DNA from: Aquabacterium sp. A7-Y
GTDB taxonomy: Bacteria > Pseudomonadota > Gammaproteobacteria > Burkholderiales > Burkholderiaceae_C
DNA: 64,000 bases
Direction of reading: 5' to 3'
Assembly: GCF_026153205.1 (NCBI RefSeq)
Contig: NZ_JAPFBW010000001.1
Span: 1 to 64,000, forward strand
Below the pieces are notes generated by a model. That model did no database searches, had not been told where the DNA came from, and was given only the letters and a program-made list of their open reading frames with translations. Position numbers and translations under genes: made by a program. Shown here piece after piece: positions 33,138-41,388 of this stretch (positions are counted from its first letter, which is position 1; each line of letters opens with the position of its first letter).

Positions 33138-33401
33138 GTGGCTGAGATCAATCATAGGCCCGGCGAACCATCGCCCACAAGGAAGCTTGAGAAGAACGAG
33201 CGGTACACCACCGTGACCGGGATGTTTCGCGGGTACGAGCGATCGCCGTCGTCGTCACCGGGCGTCTACGAGCGTCCGACGGAGAGAAAGGTCCCTTGGA
33301 TACGCCTCGGCGGCAAGTGGCTCGAAGAAGCGGGCTTTGACATACAGGCGCGTGTCCGTGTTCGGGTCATGAACGGGTGTTTGGTCCTAACCACGGACTG
33401 A
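33138..33401 (+). CDS. symE: SymE-like toxin 1
   Basis: 87 aa from GTG 33138, with AGGAAG six bases upstream. The C-terminal region VPWIRLGGKWLEEAGFDIQA followed by VRVRVMNGCLVLTTD is the SymE/AbrB-like signature: a swapped-hairpin beta domain related to antitoxin AbrB. In E. coli, SymE is an SOS-induced RNA-cleaving or nucleoid-binding toxin controlled by the antisense RNA SymR. Here an antisense RNA has not been found, but the conserved structured leader directly upstream suggests RNA-level control. It is shorter than E. coli SymE (113 aa). Two more copies lie within 6 kb. Confidence 0.8.
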   Translation: MAEINHRPGEPSPTRKLEKNERYTTVTGMFRGYERSPSSSPGVYERPTERKVPWIRLGGKWLEEAGFDIQARVRVRVMNGCLVLTTD

Positions 33402-33555
33402 TCAGGCCAACCGACGGCGGACGGCTGTTCCTCTTCCGCATCGAGCCTTGTCGCCCGAGACAGGCATCGGTGCGGAAGGTGAGGGCAGTCCGACGCGCCA
33501 GGCATTCACAGCATGAAAAAAGCGATTGTCTGAGGATCCAATGCGGTCCAGGGCG

Positions 33556-34512
33556 TCAACACACTGGGGCCCCGGGAAGGCAGCCGGCGGAGGCCGCTTC
33601 GGTCAAGGCTTCATCTCCTGCGCGCTGCCAGTCGCTAAAGATTTCTCGCATCGCTGGCTCGACCGATACGAGCACTGGATTGTTGTCCGCTCGCCGTCGC
33701 AGCACGGTCAGGGGCTGGCAGCGGGGAGCCTTGTCGAGAGCGCGCAGCACGACCTGCCTGGGCCGGTGGACCCCGACAGTTGCAGGCACCAGTGCGACGG
33801 CCAGGTGGGCTGCAACTACGTCCAGCACACCGTGCACCGTGGCGGCTTCGTAGTGGACGTAAGGCTGATATCCCGCTTCTGTGAAGAGCTCGCTCAATCT
33901 GCTGGACTGCGCCAGCCACGGCTGTTCGGTGAAGGCGGCAAACCTGTCCTCGGCGAACTGCCGCAGGTCCAGCGTGCTTTGCTGTGCGCGGGGGTCCTGG
34001 CAGTGCAGTGCGATGCAGAGCGTGTCGTCGAGCTCGCACACGACCGAGATGGCCGCGTGCCTCGGCGGGATGCAGGCAATGCCGAGGTCGATCTCGTCGG
34101 TGAGGAGCGCTCCGACCTGGTCGCTGCTTTCCATCCCGCGCACATCAATGTCGATGCCGGGGTGGTTCACGCGAAGCCGGGCGGCCAGTTCGGGGAGCAC
34201 CGTTCCTGTGGCGGTCGGAACCAGTCCAATCCTGAGGCAGTGAATTTCGTCGGCCTTTGCGCGGCGCGCTAAGTTCACCAAGCGTCCCATCGACGTAAGT
34301 TGCACGCGCACCTCGGGCAGCAACGCCTTGCCAGCTGCGGTCAGCACCACGCCCCTTGCATGGCGGGCGAACAGCAGCACGCCAAGTTCTTCCTCCAACT
34401 GCCGGATCTGCTTCGAAAGGGCCGGCTGAGCGATGAACAACTTTTCCGCTGCGGCGCTCAGGCTGCCTGATTCGGCGACCGCTGCAAAGTAACGCAGATG
34501 CCTCAATTCCAT
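33556..34512 (-). CDS. LysR-family transcriptional regulator
   Basis: 318 aa. MELRHLRYFAAVAESGSLSA opens the winged helix-turn-helix, with AAEKLFIAQPALSKQIRQLE as the recognition region, followed by the two-lobed effector-binding domain (LRIGLVPTATGTVLPELAAR onward). It should respond to a small aromatic or carboxylate ligand. GGGAGG lies four bases before ATG 34512, which is preferred to an upstream in-frame ATG. LysR genes often face their target: the divergent stretch to the right begins with a small frame at 34613, so the original partner gene may have been lost or disrupted. Confidence 0.9.
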   Translation of the reverse strand: MELRHLRYFAAVAESGSLSAAAEKLFIAQPALSKQIRQLEEELGVLLFARHARGVVLTAAGKALLPEVRVQLTSMGRLVNLARRAKADEIHCLRIGLVPTATGTVLPELAARLRVNHPGIDIDVRGMESSDQVGALLTDEIDLGIACIPPRHAAISVVCELDDTLCIALHCQDPRAQQSTLDLRQFAEDRFAAFTEQPWLAQSSRLSELFTEAGYQPYVHYEAATVHGVLDVVAAHLAVALVPATVGVHRPRQVVLRALDKAPRCQPLTVLRRRADNNPVLVSVEPAMREIFSDWQRAGDEALTEAASAGCLPGAPVC

Positions 34513-34612
34513 TCGACCTCCCATAACTGGTTGGCATGGGTCCCAGACGACATATGTCGTTGAAGTACGGGCCCAAGTCGGCGAAAAATAGCGCGTACTT
34601 AGGGAGGCGGCA

Positions 34613-34864
34613 ATGAAGCAACTAGGCTTGATCGGGACGACGTTGGTGGCGTCGCGGCCCCTGCACGATGGTCAGGCGAATGCACGGCTCGCCATGCTAG
34701 TTCAAGTCGAGTTGCCTGCGTCTGAGATCTACTGCTTCGACCTCGTTAAAGGGGGCGCGATCAGCGAGGAACATGGCGGCGGTACCGGGTTCCACAAAGC
34801 CGGCAGAGGCAGTTGCCGGCGGTGGCTCACAGCGGTCAGTCGCACGCGCGCCACGCCGAGCTGA
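34613..34864 (+). CDS. Short frame divergent to LysR, possibly a gene remnant
   Basis: 83 aa. A good SD (GGGAGG) precedes the ATG, and the beginning (MKQLGLIGTTLVASRP) looks like a Rossmann-type enzyme start. The sequence loses protein-like character after about 60 residues. The most economical view is that a LysR-controlled gene was truncated here by the rearrangements of this region. It may not be expressed. Low confidence. Confidence 0.3.
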   Translation: MKQLGLIGTTLVASRPLHDGQANARLAMLVQVELPASEIYCFDLVKGGAISEEHGGGTGFHKAGRGSCRRWLTAVSRTRATPS

Positions 34865-34961
34865 GCGAACGCATGAATCGAAAGATTTGATCTCCGCGAT
34901 CACGGTCGTGGGGTAGGGAAACCTTTGCCTGCGGGTTGCGCAGGCTTTCGGAAGGAGAAGC

Positions 34962-35459
34962 ATGCTGGACGATCACGCGCAGTACGGGTTCTGGTGCTAT
35001 GCGACGCTCGCCCCTGGGCTGACGTGGAGAGGCAGACGAGCTTGGTACCGCCAGCTGGAGATGCAACTGCAGTCGGAGGGCTTTGCAACCGGCCTCCACC
35101 GCTCGGTGATGGTCGTGCTGGACGACAGCTCATCGGTGGGCCCTCGTTACCGCTACCAGCTGGTTCACACGCTGCTGCGGGACCCGCTCTTGATCGCCAT
35201 CCAGGTGGGCAATCTCGTGCCTTCTTTGCAGTTCGACGTCAATGGCAGAACGGGGACCTGGGTCTGGGAAGCGACCGGGCTGCCGCGTGGACTCTGCAAT
35301 CAGTTCGTCAAGACGACCTTGCACAGCATTCACTGTGGCGCGACACGGGCCAGCCGTGCGAAAGCACGACGCCATACACGTGGGCCGAGCCCGCGGTGGC
35401 CGCCTTCAACACCGCCGCCGCAACTGGCGCACACCGGGCTCGATGCGCTGAGGCTATAG
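34962..35459 (+). CDS. Hypothetical protein, perhaps frameshifted near its end
   Basis: 165 aa. The start is well supported (AAGGAGAAGC before ATG) and the first ~125 residues have a balanced, Trp/Tyr-rich composition. After GLCNQFVKTTLHSIHCGAT the composition turns Arg/Pro-rich. A neighbouring frame then reads sensibly (RDTGQPCESTTPYTWAEPAV), so the gene may carry a frameshift near 35330-35350. No family is recognised and there is no signal or membrane segment. It lies between the LysR region and the second symE leader. Confidence 0.5.
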   Translation: MLDDHAQYGFWCYATLAPGLTWRGRRAWYRQLEMQLQSEGFATGLHRSVMVVLDDSSSVGPRYRYQLVHTLLRDPLLIAIQVGNLVPSLQFDVNGRTGTWVWEATGLPRGLCNQFVKTTLHSIHCGATRASRAKARRHTRGPSPRWPPSTPPPQLAHTGLDALRL

Positions 35460-35562
35460 GACCGATTACTGCCTGTCGCACTGCAGCTTACAAGGCCAGC
35501 ACGAGCGGGGGATCAGATGGACGCGCTTGTATCTCCATGAGCCCAAAAAGCGCCCATCGAGT

Positions 35563-35686
35563 CCTTCCCTGTGGGAGCCTGTCTCTTTATCCTGTGGGCG
35601 CGGCGGACGCCGTAAGGGCGCCGACCCGAAGGTGCGGGAACACCTCGGGCCGGCTAACCACAACCAACTTTCACAGGAAGTCAATC
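35563..35686 (+). promoter_or_regulatory. Structured leader of symE-like gene 2
   Basis: Same order as the leader at 33015: CCTTCCCT, GTCTCTTTATCCTGT, small hairpin CGGC-GGAC-GCCG, long hairpin (left arm 35620-35634, loop CGGGAA, right arm 35641-35654, one bulged A, 13 pairs), then CTAACCACAACCAACTT and an AGGAAG ribosome site. Relative to 33015 a T-A pair is replaced by C-G in the long stem, which supports a real RNA structure. Confidence 0.65.
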
Positions 35687-35935
35687 GTGGCTGATGACAA
35701 TCATAGGCCGGGCGAAGCCTTGCCCACAACCAAGCTCGAGAAGCACGAGCGATACCTCAGCGTCAATGGCGCATTCCTCCCGCATGACCGCACCCGCCAG
35801 CCCCCGGGGACTGCCGATACGCCGGTGCCGTGGGTTCGCCTGCGGGGGAAATGGCTGAGGGACGCGGGTTTTGAGGTCGACGCGCAGGTTCGGGTGCGCA
35901 TCATGGCCGGGTGCCTGGTGCTGACGACGGATTAG
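35687..35935 (+). CDS. symE: SymE-like toxin 2
   Basis: 82 aa from GTG 35687, with AGGAAG upstream. The N terminus ADDNHRPGEALPTTKLEKHE parallels copy 1 (AEINHRPGEPSPTRKLEKNE), and the C terminus VPWVRLRGKWLRDAGFEVDA plus VRVRIMAGCLVLTTD is the SymE signature. The middle (35770-35830) is more divergent, so this is an old duplication, not a recent one. A GC-rich palindrome (GGGCCGC-GGAG-GCGGCCC, 35947-35964) follows the stop and may act as a transcript end, although it lacks a T tract. Confidence 0.8.
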   Translation: MADDNHRPGEALPTTKLEKHERYLSVNGAFLPHDRTRQPPGTADTPVPWVRLRGKWLRDAGFEVDAQVRVRIMAGCLVLTTD

Positions 35936-36262
35936 GAGGGCAAACGGGCCGCGGAGGCGGCCCATCCTCCTCGGCGACCCTGTGGCGTCTACGTGCCTCT
36001 CCGAGCGTTGTCCACCATGGCTGTGGACAAGTTTGTGAGCAGGCGGTGCAGAGCCGTTCTCGTGGGGCTCCTGGAGACGCTTCTCGCTGTGATGCTGAAA
36101 GTTTTAGCAGGGGCCGTTGCGACAGACAGGGAAGTAGATTTCGTGGTCGTTGTGCTCTTGACGCCAAGGGTGCACGAGCAACGCGTTCAGCGTGTCCTAC
36201 ACTGTCGACAGGCCCTCGGCCCGTCAGACGTGGGCAAGACCGATCGCTCGGGACCCACGATC

Positions 36263-36628
36263 ATGGCAGGCATCCTTCTCAGCTTTCTTCGCGAACTCGA
36301 TGCTGCTCTCTCAGAGCATGAGACGGCTGATTTGAGAGCACTGAAGGAGGAAGACCTTCTCTCCCTGCACTTTGGTCTCGGCTTGCACATCCGCAACACC
36401 TTCATCCATCCGGCCACATCCCGGTTGGGCAATTTGCTGCGCGACGAATGCATGGACCCGGACAGCGCGAGTACGTGGCTCACTCGGCTGTATCGGGATC
36501 ATGTTCAAGGCTACCCACTGACGATGGATCGCCTCGCGATGGTGCTGCAGCAGGCGTTCGGGCATCTCCGGGACGATGAGGTTGCGCAGCTAGCTGATCG
36601 GCTTCTGCGCACCGACACGGATCCTTAG
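36263..36628 (+). CDS. DUF6794-like small protein
   Basis: 121 aa from ATG 36263. The segment EDLLSLHFGLGLHIRNTFIH followed by LLRDECMDPDSAS resembles DUF6794 (HFGLGxxIRN...P.DAS). It is helical, soluble and acidic, with no catalytic residues evident. No SD is seen, and the frame is open much further upstream, but that part has no protein character. Families of this type often occur near polymorphic toxins and may be immunity-like, which is speculation here. About 330 bp upstream (35936-36262) hold no other gene. Confidence 0.55.
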   Translation: MAGILLSFLRELDAALSEHETADLRALKEEDLLSLHFGLGLHIRNTFIHPATSRLGNLLRDECMDPDSASTWLTRLYRDHVQGYPLTMDRLAMVLQQAFGHLRDDEVAQLADRLLRTDTDP

Positions 36629-36700
36629 GAGAACCCGTTCTTCGTCGGTTGCGGGCGTCGCTTTGACATCAAGCGGGCTGCCGCTCATCACCACGCTGGT

Positions 36701-37090
36701 TCACGACGCGCCCGGCTCTTGCCCCACAGTTCCGGCATCAGGTGCCTCAGCGCCAGCGGTACGTCTACGCGGGCGCCCCGTCTTTGTGCCAGAGCTGGAG
36801 GTCCTCTTCGAGGCGGCCTTGGATTTGGTTCGCCCCTTGGTCGTTCGAGAAATCTTCTTGGCAGCTGGCGTCTTGCCCGCGGCGGACTTGCTTGCAGCGC
36901 GCCGCTTCGTTGCCGGTGCGGTTTCGCTTGAGGTGTCGGCATCGCCAGACGACCCCGACGCCGTGAGGAAGGAGTCGAGCGTTTCACCTCGCTCTAGAGC
37001 CTGCCGTAGTCAGCGTGGCCGAAGACGGCGGCCGGGACGACTATTGCCGTGCGCGCCTTGGTGCTTCGGCACTGGAGCGCGTACGTTGGG
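36701..37090 (-). pseudogene. Decayed H-NS family gene
   Basis: Reading the minus strand from about 37090, KHQGAHGNSRPGRRLRPR is followed by an in-frame TGA (37012-37010) and then LRQALERGETLDSFLTASG and a Lys/Ala/Thr-rich histone-like tail ending at TGA 36701. The intact H-NS gene at 39372 has NSWSGRGPRPAW before its LRAALESGEALESF. So the pseudogene has a Trp-to-stop (TGG to TGA) change, and the WSGRG DNA-binding core is altered (RPGRR). The N-terminal oligomerisation part is not recognisable. No functional H-NS can be made. Confidence 0.65.
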
Positions 37091-37184
37091 GCGAAATCCC
37101 TACCTTGATCCCGCCTTCCCGTTGCTGCGTCTACTTCCCACTACGATCGAGTTCTCGTTATCCGCATAGCGAGAAGGGGAGGTG

Positions 37185-38399
37185 ATGCCGACATTCGAAG
37201 CCAAGGCCGGTGACGGACCAACAAGAGAACGTTTGAGCTTCAGGGCGCGTCATCGTCCGCAGGAGGAGCCCCAGGAGGGTCCCCTAGATTCACGGAATCC
37301 GTTTACCCCGGCATCTTTGAACGTCTTGCACAAGGAGCTGTGGGAAACCGGTGTGCGCCCCTACATTGAGGACCTTGGGTGGCTTGTCTCCGTTAAAGGC
37401 AGGCTCTGGGTACCCGGGGCAGATGAGACTCACTACGAGAGACACTACAAGGTCCCGCTCGAACTGGACGGTGAGACCACCTATGTGAGCGTTGGGAAGA
37501 AGCTGATCTCGGCGCGCAACATTCAGGCAGGCGACTTTGTTGTCGCGACAGGCCGGATTGCCGCGTCTTCGTATAAGGGCGAGATGCAAGTACGGCTTGA
37601 TGTCGTAGACGTCCAGCGTGCCGAGTCCCCCGAAGAGGCCGAACGCCGTCACGAGGAAGAACTGACGTTTTCAGCGGCAAAGGCCCTTGGAGTTCGGCGC
37701 TATCCGTTTCCTCTGAAGGAACGCCTCACGATCTCCCTGATTTGCTCCCCTTCTAGCCAGGTTCGGGAAGACTTTGTGCGGGCACTTGGCCCGGCTCTGG
37801 ACTACATAGATATGGAGCATCTGAGCGCGGCCATGAACGATGCTCGTGCCATTGCCAAGAAGATTGATGCTGCAACGGGCGACATCATTGCTCTGGCCCG
37901 TGGAGGTGGGGCAGTTGAAGAGCTAGCGCTACTGAACTCTCGCTCCCTGGCTGAGGCGCTTGCGAGAAAGAACGCGTTTCGGATCGTGGGGCTTGGCCAC
38001 AGCGGAGACTCGAGCCTCCTCGACTATGTGGTCGACTATGCTGCTGATACACCGACTTCTGCCGGTTTCTTCATCCGCGACCAATTGGCGGCGTTCATCG
38101 AAATGCGAGAAGCCCATCAGCGGCACACGTTGCGAGAGACGCAAGCGGTCGCAGAGAATGCGCAAGCACGGGTTGACGCATACGCCGAAGATCTCAAGGT
38201 TTCAGCGCAGGCCCAATCCGCTATGCAGGGCCGCCTGGATGAACTGCAGCAGCAACTGGAGCGCTGGAAGGGGGAGGTCCGTCAACAGAAGTCCGAATCG
38301 CAAAAAGCGTCGCAATCCACAGCGGTCCTGGCAAAGTTGCTGCTCGCCGCTCTCTCCGTCATCTTGTTGCTTTCTTTCGGCTTGTATCTCAAACACTAG
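37185..38399 (+). CDS. Membrane-anchored exonuclease VII large-subunit-like protein
   Basis: 404 aa. An N-terminal OB-fold-like part (about 45-145) is followed by the XseA nuclease core: DIIALARGGGAVEELALLNS (233-252) and GLGHSGDSSLLDYVVDYAADTPTSAG (split; His272 and Asp275 fit the GHxxD motif, but the usual Glu after His is Ser). Canonical XseA continues with a long coiled coil that binds XseB. Here residues ~300-375 form a coiled coil, and residues ~380-402 a single transmembrane helix. No xseB gene is adjacent. It is therefore a membrane-tethered XseA relative, not the housekeeping enzyme; a defence or DNA-uptake role is conceivable. GGGGAGG precedes the start. Confidence 0.75.
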   Translation: MPTFEAKAGDGPTRERLSFRARHRPQEEPQEGPLDSRNPFTPASLNVLHKELWETGVRPYIEDLGWLVSVKGRLWVPGADETHYERHYKVPLELDGETTYVSVGKKLISARNIQAGDFVVATGRIAASSYKGEMQVRLDVVDVQRAESPEEAERRHEEELTFSAAKALGVRRYPFPLKERLTISLICSPSSQVREDFVRALGPALDYIDMEHLSAAMNDARAIAKKIDAATGDIIALARGGGAVEELALLNSRSLAEALARKNAFRIVGLGHSGDSSLLDYVVDYAADTPTSAGFFIRDQLAAFIEMREAHQRHTLRETQAVAENAQARVDAYAEDLKVSAQAQSAMQGRLDELQQQLERWKGEVRQQKSESQKASQSTAVLAKLLLAALSVILLLSFGLYLKH

Positions 38400-38471
38400 C
38401 GTTCCCAGCAGAGTTACTCTGGCGGGGCGATGCTGTATGAGAAGCGTATCCGCGGAGACGATGCGTCATGG

Positions 38472-38909
38472 CTACTCCTCGCCTGTATTCGGTGGTGGCT
38501 GCCCGCCGGGACGCTGCGAATTCAAGCGAGAGGGACCAATTTCAACGATCAACATGGCACACAGTGCGAGTGCGAAGAAGCTCAAACCGCCATAGTAAGC
38601 CGCGTTGATATAGGCATTCCAAGCGCGAATCGACGCGTCGAGCGTCTTCATATGATGTTGAGCGACGCGACAGGCCACCTCATGTTCGCCCGCCTTCCTA
38701 CAGTCGGTACTGTTGTTCACCGGCTGCTTGATCACGTACTCGGCTTCGAACTTCAGCTTGTGTGCCTCTAAGTCTTTCTCGTACATGGTCGGTGCCAGCT
38801 GTCCGATTGAGATAACGGCCGAGGCGACAAGGACAGTTCCGACTCGAACAAAGTTCTTCGGAGCGTCGTACTTTTCAAGAACTAGTCGTAGATGTTCCCA
38901 AGCTGACAA
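38472..38909 (-). CDS. Small two-helix membrane protein
   Basis: 145 aa from a TTG start with AGGAGA five bases upstream. Two hydrophobic segments (about 22-40 and 107-128) flank a polar stretch with two Cys (DCRKAGEHEVAC), suggesting a periplasmic or cytosolic loop with a disulfide. The C terminus is Pro/Gly-rich. No family is recognised. It converges on the XseA-like gene with a 72-bp gap, so the two are not in one operon but could still belong to one accessory cassette. Confidence 0.6.
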   Translation of the reverse strand: MSAWEHLRLVLEKYDAPKNFVRVGTVLVASAVISIGQLAPTMYEKDLEAHKLKFEAEYVIKQPVNNSTDCRKAGEHEVACRVAQHHMKTLDASIRAWNAYINAAYYGGLSFFALALCAMLIVEIGPSRLNSQRPGGQPPPNTGEE

Positions 38910-39096
38910 TTTGTTCTCCTGCTTGAGTTCGGGATACCGGACTTCCCCGGCGCGGGACTAACTGGGTTTTGCTGCTTCTGCGCTAGAGGGGTTGGCAATA
39001 TTGCAGTTCACCCTAGCAGTCAGGTTCCTGAAGCAGCCCAAGGGGGGACCGATTTGGCCTGGGTTAGCCGAGAGGGCCCGGGCCTCCTGTCCAGTC

Positions 39097-39345
39097 GTGG
39101 TTGATGATAGGCCGAGCGAAGCATCGCCTGCAACACCGATCCCCAAGCACGAGCGGTTCATCACCGTCTCATCGATGTTCCGAACGCATGAAAGGGCGGC
39201 GCATGGTCTCCGGCCTCAAGTTGTTGAGACGAAGGTCCCCTGGATTCGCCTGCAGGGCAAGTGGCTCGAAGCCGCAGGCCCTGGTCCTCAGGCCCGCGTG
39301 CGCATCAGGATCATGGTCGGCTGTCTGGTCTTGACTGTGGACTGA
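39097..39345 (+). CDS. symE: SymE-like toxin 3, leaderless
   Basis: 82 aa from GTG 39097. VPWIRLQGKWLEAAGPGPQA plus VRIRIMVGCLVLTVD is the SymE signature; the N terminus (DDRPSEASPATPIPKHERF) is like copies 1 and 2. Unlike them it has no recognisable CCTTCCCT...AGGAAG leader and no good ribosome site. The frame is open further upstream to 38992, but the extension is not SymE-like. It may be silent, or translated from a different start. The next gene is a convergent H-NS family gene. Confidence 0.72.
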   Translation: MVDDRPSEASPATPIPKHERFITVSSMFRTHERAAHGLRPQVVETKVPWIRLQGKWLEAAGPGPQARVRIRIMVGCLVLTVD

Positions 39346-39371
39346 AGCAACAACTGCGGGGGACCCGAACC

Positions 39372-40004
39372 TTAGGCTTCGGCTGCCTGGGACACCGCGT
39401 CCTCAGGAGCAGCGATCGGCACCGTAACTTCACGTGCAGACGATTCCGTTGCTGAGCGTCGCGTCTTAGCCACTGGCTTGGTCGCAGCTTTCGGAGCTGC
39501 CGCACGTTTGCGGCCCTGCTTGGGCGTGACATCCAAAGCCGCAGCGCCCGCCTTCGGCTTCTTCCCCGACGCATTGACCTGGCGTCCCGGTTTCTTGGCC
39601 GTAGCCTTCTTCACTCCCACGCGCCGCTTCTTGGCAGGAGCCGGAGCAGCGCCGTCGCCCGTCGCGTTGGACTGGCCCGGTGGCTTCGCGAGGAACGACT
39701 CCAGCGCCTCACCGCTTTCCAATGCAGCTCGGAGCCATGCCGGACGGGGACCCCGGCCGGACCAGCTGTTCCCGTTGCCGTCCTGGTACTTCGGCGCTAC
39801 CGACGCCGACGCTTTTCGCCCTTGCTTCTTCGGCGCGAGTACCTTCTGCTCACTCCCGAACACGTCCTCGGCGGTAAAGCCGTAGAGCGCGATCTGCTTC
39901 TTGATCTCCTTCAGAACGCCGGCCCCTTCCTTTCGCTTCGCCGCCTCCATCTGGCGACGCAGGGCTTCCATCTGTTCTTGAAGTTGCGCGTAGGTCTTCA
40001 GCAT
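39372..40004 (-). CDS. H-NS family nucleoid protein with long basic tail
   Basis: 210 aa. The N-terminal coiled coil (TYAQLQEQMEALRRQMEAAK) is the oligomerisation part, and KYQDGNGNSWSGRGPRPAW with LRAALESGEALESF is the C-terminal DNA-binding core (about 72-105). It is followed by ~105 residues of Lys/Ala-rich histone H1-like repeats, as in Bordetella/Burkholderia H-NS-like proteins. It probably silences AT-richer foreign DNA such as the surrounding mosaic. SD GGAGA precedes ATG 40004. The frame continues upstream, but that part is out of frame with the divergent gene. A decayed relative lies 2.7 kb to the left. Confidence 0.85.
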   Translation of the reverse strand: MLKTYAQLQEQMEALRRQMEAAKRKEGAGVLKEIKKQIALYGFTAEDVFGSEQKVLAPKKQGRKASASVAPKYQDGNGNSWSGRGPRPAWLRAALESGEALESFLAKPPGQSNATGDGAAPAPAKKRRVGVKKATAKKPGRQVNASGKKPKAGAAALDVTPKQGRKRAAAPKAATKPVAKTRRSATESSAREVTVPIAAPEDAVSQAAEA

Positions 40005-40233
40005 ACAAAGGCTCTCCACGTCTGAAACGCGTGAGCATACTTGAGTGGCCGGCTGACGATTTGGGGACGATCGGTCCCACAGCGATGTATAACTCGGTCT
40101 CCCGCTGCAGTGCTGTAAGTTGTGGCGGGGGGGGCGTCCGTCCAAAAGCCGAAGCGGGTAGGCTTCGGTCTGAGAGCGTGCATGGCTATCAAGCACATGG
40201 ATGCGACAGGTCCACACGGGAGGAGACGCGACA

Positions 40234-41241
40234 ATGACAGTAGAACCGGCGGCGCCCGAGCCCGCCGCAAATCCCGCCGCGGGTGCCCCACCACCGGAGC
40301 AGAGGACGCCCAACAAGGGCAGCGGCATCAACTGGAGTTGGATCGGGCACCTCGGTCTGGTCTCCGCGTTTCTCGGCTTTGTTGGGCTTGTTGTAGGGCG
40401 CGTGTACACCTGGTCGTACCTCGAGACGGCCGGTGTGCCCACCCAGTTCTTCTCGTACTCAACGCAGGATTTGATCTTCTTTGGGTATCTCAGCCTTGCC
40501 GCCGATTTCCAGTCTGCAATCCTGTTGCTGGCGGGGGTGCTGTTGGGGTGGGGCTTGCTCATAGCCTTCTTCACGGCGTTAGCACCGTGGGCACGTTTCG
40601 TCCTCGTAAAGCAGTGGATTCCAGCAATGCAGCAGTGGCGGCTTTGGAATTTCTTGGCCCGCTGTCTGGGGCGTGCAGCGCTAATTGGCACGCCTTTGCG
40701 CCGACTCGCAGCATGGGCGCACCGCAATCGCGCCGGAGTTGCGGAGCTGAGTGGCCCTCGTCGTCGGAGGGTGCCGGATTGGTTGTGGATACTTACGGGC
40801 GCCGGAGTCGTTGGGGCATTATTCCTACCGGCGTCGATCTGTTGGCTGCTAGTCCGTGTAGCCTTCCACGAAGGCAGAAGCCAGTTCAAAGATGAGTTGG
40901 CGGCGTATCAGCGCGGAGACTCAGCTGTGCTGAAGAAGCGCAACCTGCGCCACGTCATTGTCGAGCGAGAGCAGGCGGAGGGAGTACGGACCGTCGCGGG
41001 GCTGATGGTGCAGGCGACCGCCGAAACAGTAGCACTGCACAACGGACGTGCCCTGGAGATCGTCAAAGTGGATAACAAGCTGCGATGCCTGCGCTCCTAC
41101 CCAGCCTGGGATCGTCCGAACCTGGACGCTACGGTGAACTGCGGCGCGGAGGCGAAGCCGGGGGCGAGCAAGACCAAGCCTGAGCCGCATGCAGCAAGCG
41201 AGGCAGTGCGAAACGTCGACACCCGGGAAAAGACCGACTGA
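40234..41241 (+). CDS. Integral membrane protein of unknown function
   Basis: 335 aa. A Pro/Ala-rich N terminus is followed by transmembrane segments near residues 42-62, 90-122 and 188-210. The C-terminal ~120 residues are soluble and charged, with a KPEPHAASEAVRN-like tail. GGGAGGAG lies about nine bases before ATG 40234. No family is recognised, and no transport or enzyme motif is visible. It diverges from the H-NS family gene (230 bp apart), so H-NS-type control is possible. The ~150 bp after it hold nothing recognisable. Confidence 0.6.
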   Translation: MTVEPAAPEPAANPAAGAPPPEQRTPNKGSGINWSWIGHLGLVSAFLGFVGLVVGRVYTWSYLETAGVPTQFFSYSTQDLIFFGYLSLAADFQSAILLLAGVLLGWGLLIAFFTALAPWARFVLVKQWIPAMQQWRLWNFLARCLGRAALIGTPLRRLAAWAHRNRAGVAELSGPRRRRVPDWLWILTGAGVVGALFLPASICWLLVRVAFHEGRSQFKDELAAYQRGDSAVLKKRNLRHVIVEREQAEGVRTVAGLMVQATAETVALHNGRALEIVKVDNKLRCLRSYPAWDRPNLDATVNCGAEAKPGASKTKPEPHAASEAVRNVDTREKTD

Positions 41242-41388
41242 AGCCCGCGCACGCGCTTCTGGCGCTGCTCCATCGACCCCGCACCTGGTGGCGTCGGCAC
41301 GCAAGCCTTTAGCTACCGTCAGTCCTGGCTCTGCTACGCGCTGGCAGGACCCCTTTCGCTGCCTCCATCGACGGGGCAGCGCTGACCA

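Noticed and set aside
37393..38165. Minus-strand frames opposite the XseA-like gene
   Set aside because: They lack SDs and motifs; the plus-strand frame has the conserved nuclease motifs.
39372..40889. A 505-codon version of the H-NS family gene
   Set aside because: The extra N-terminal part lies opposite the membrane protein gene at 40234 and has no protein character. ATG 40004 has a ribosome site and begins the H-NS coiled coil.
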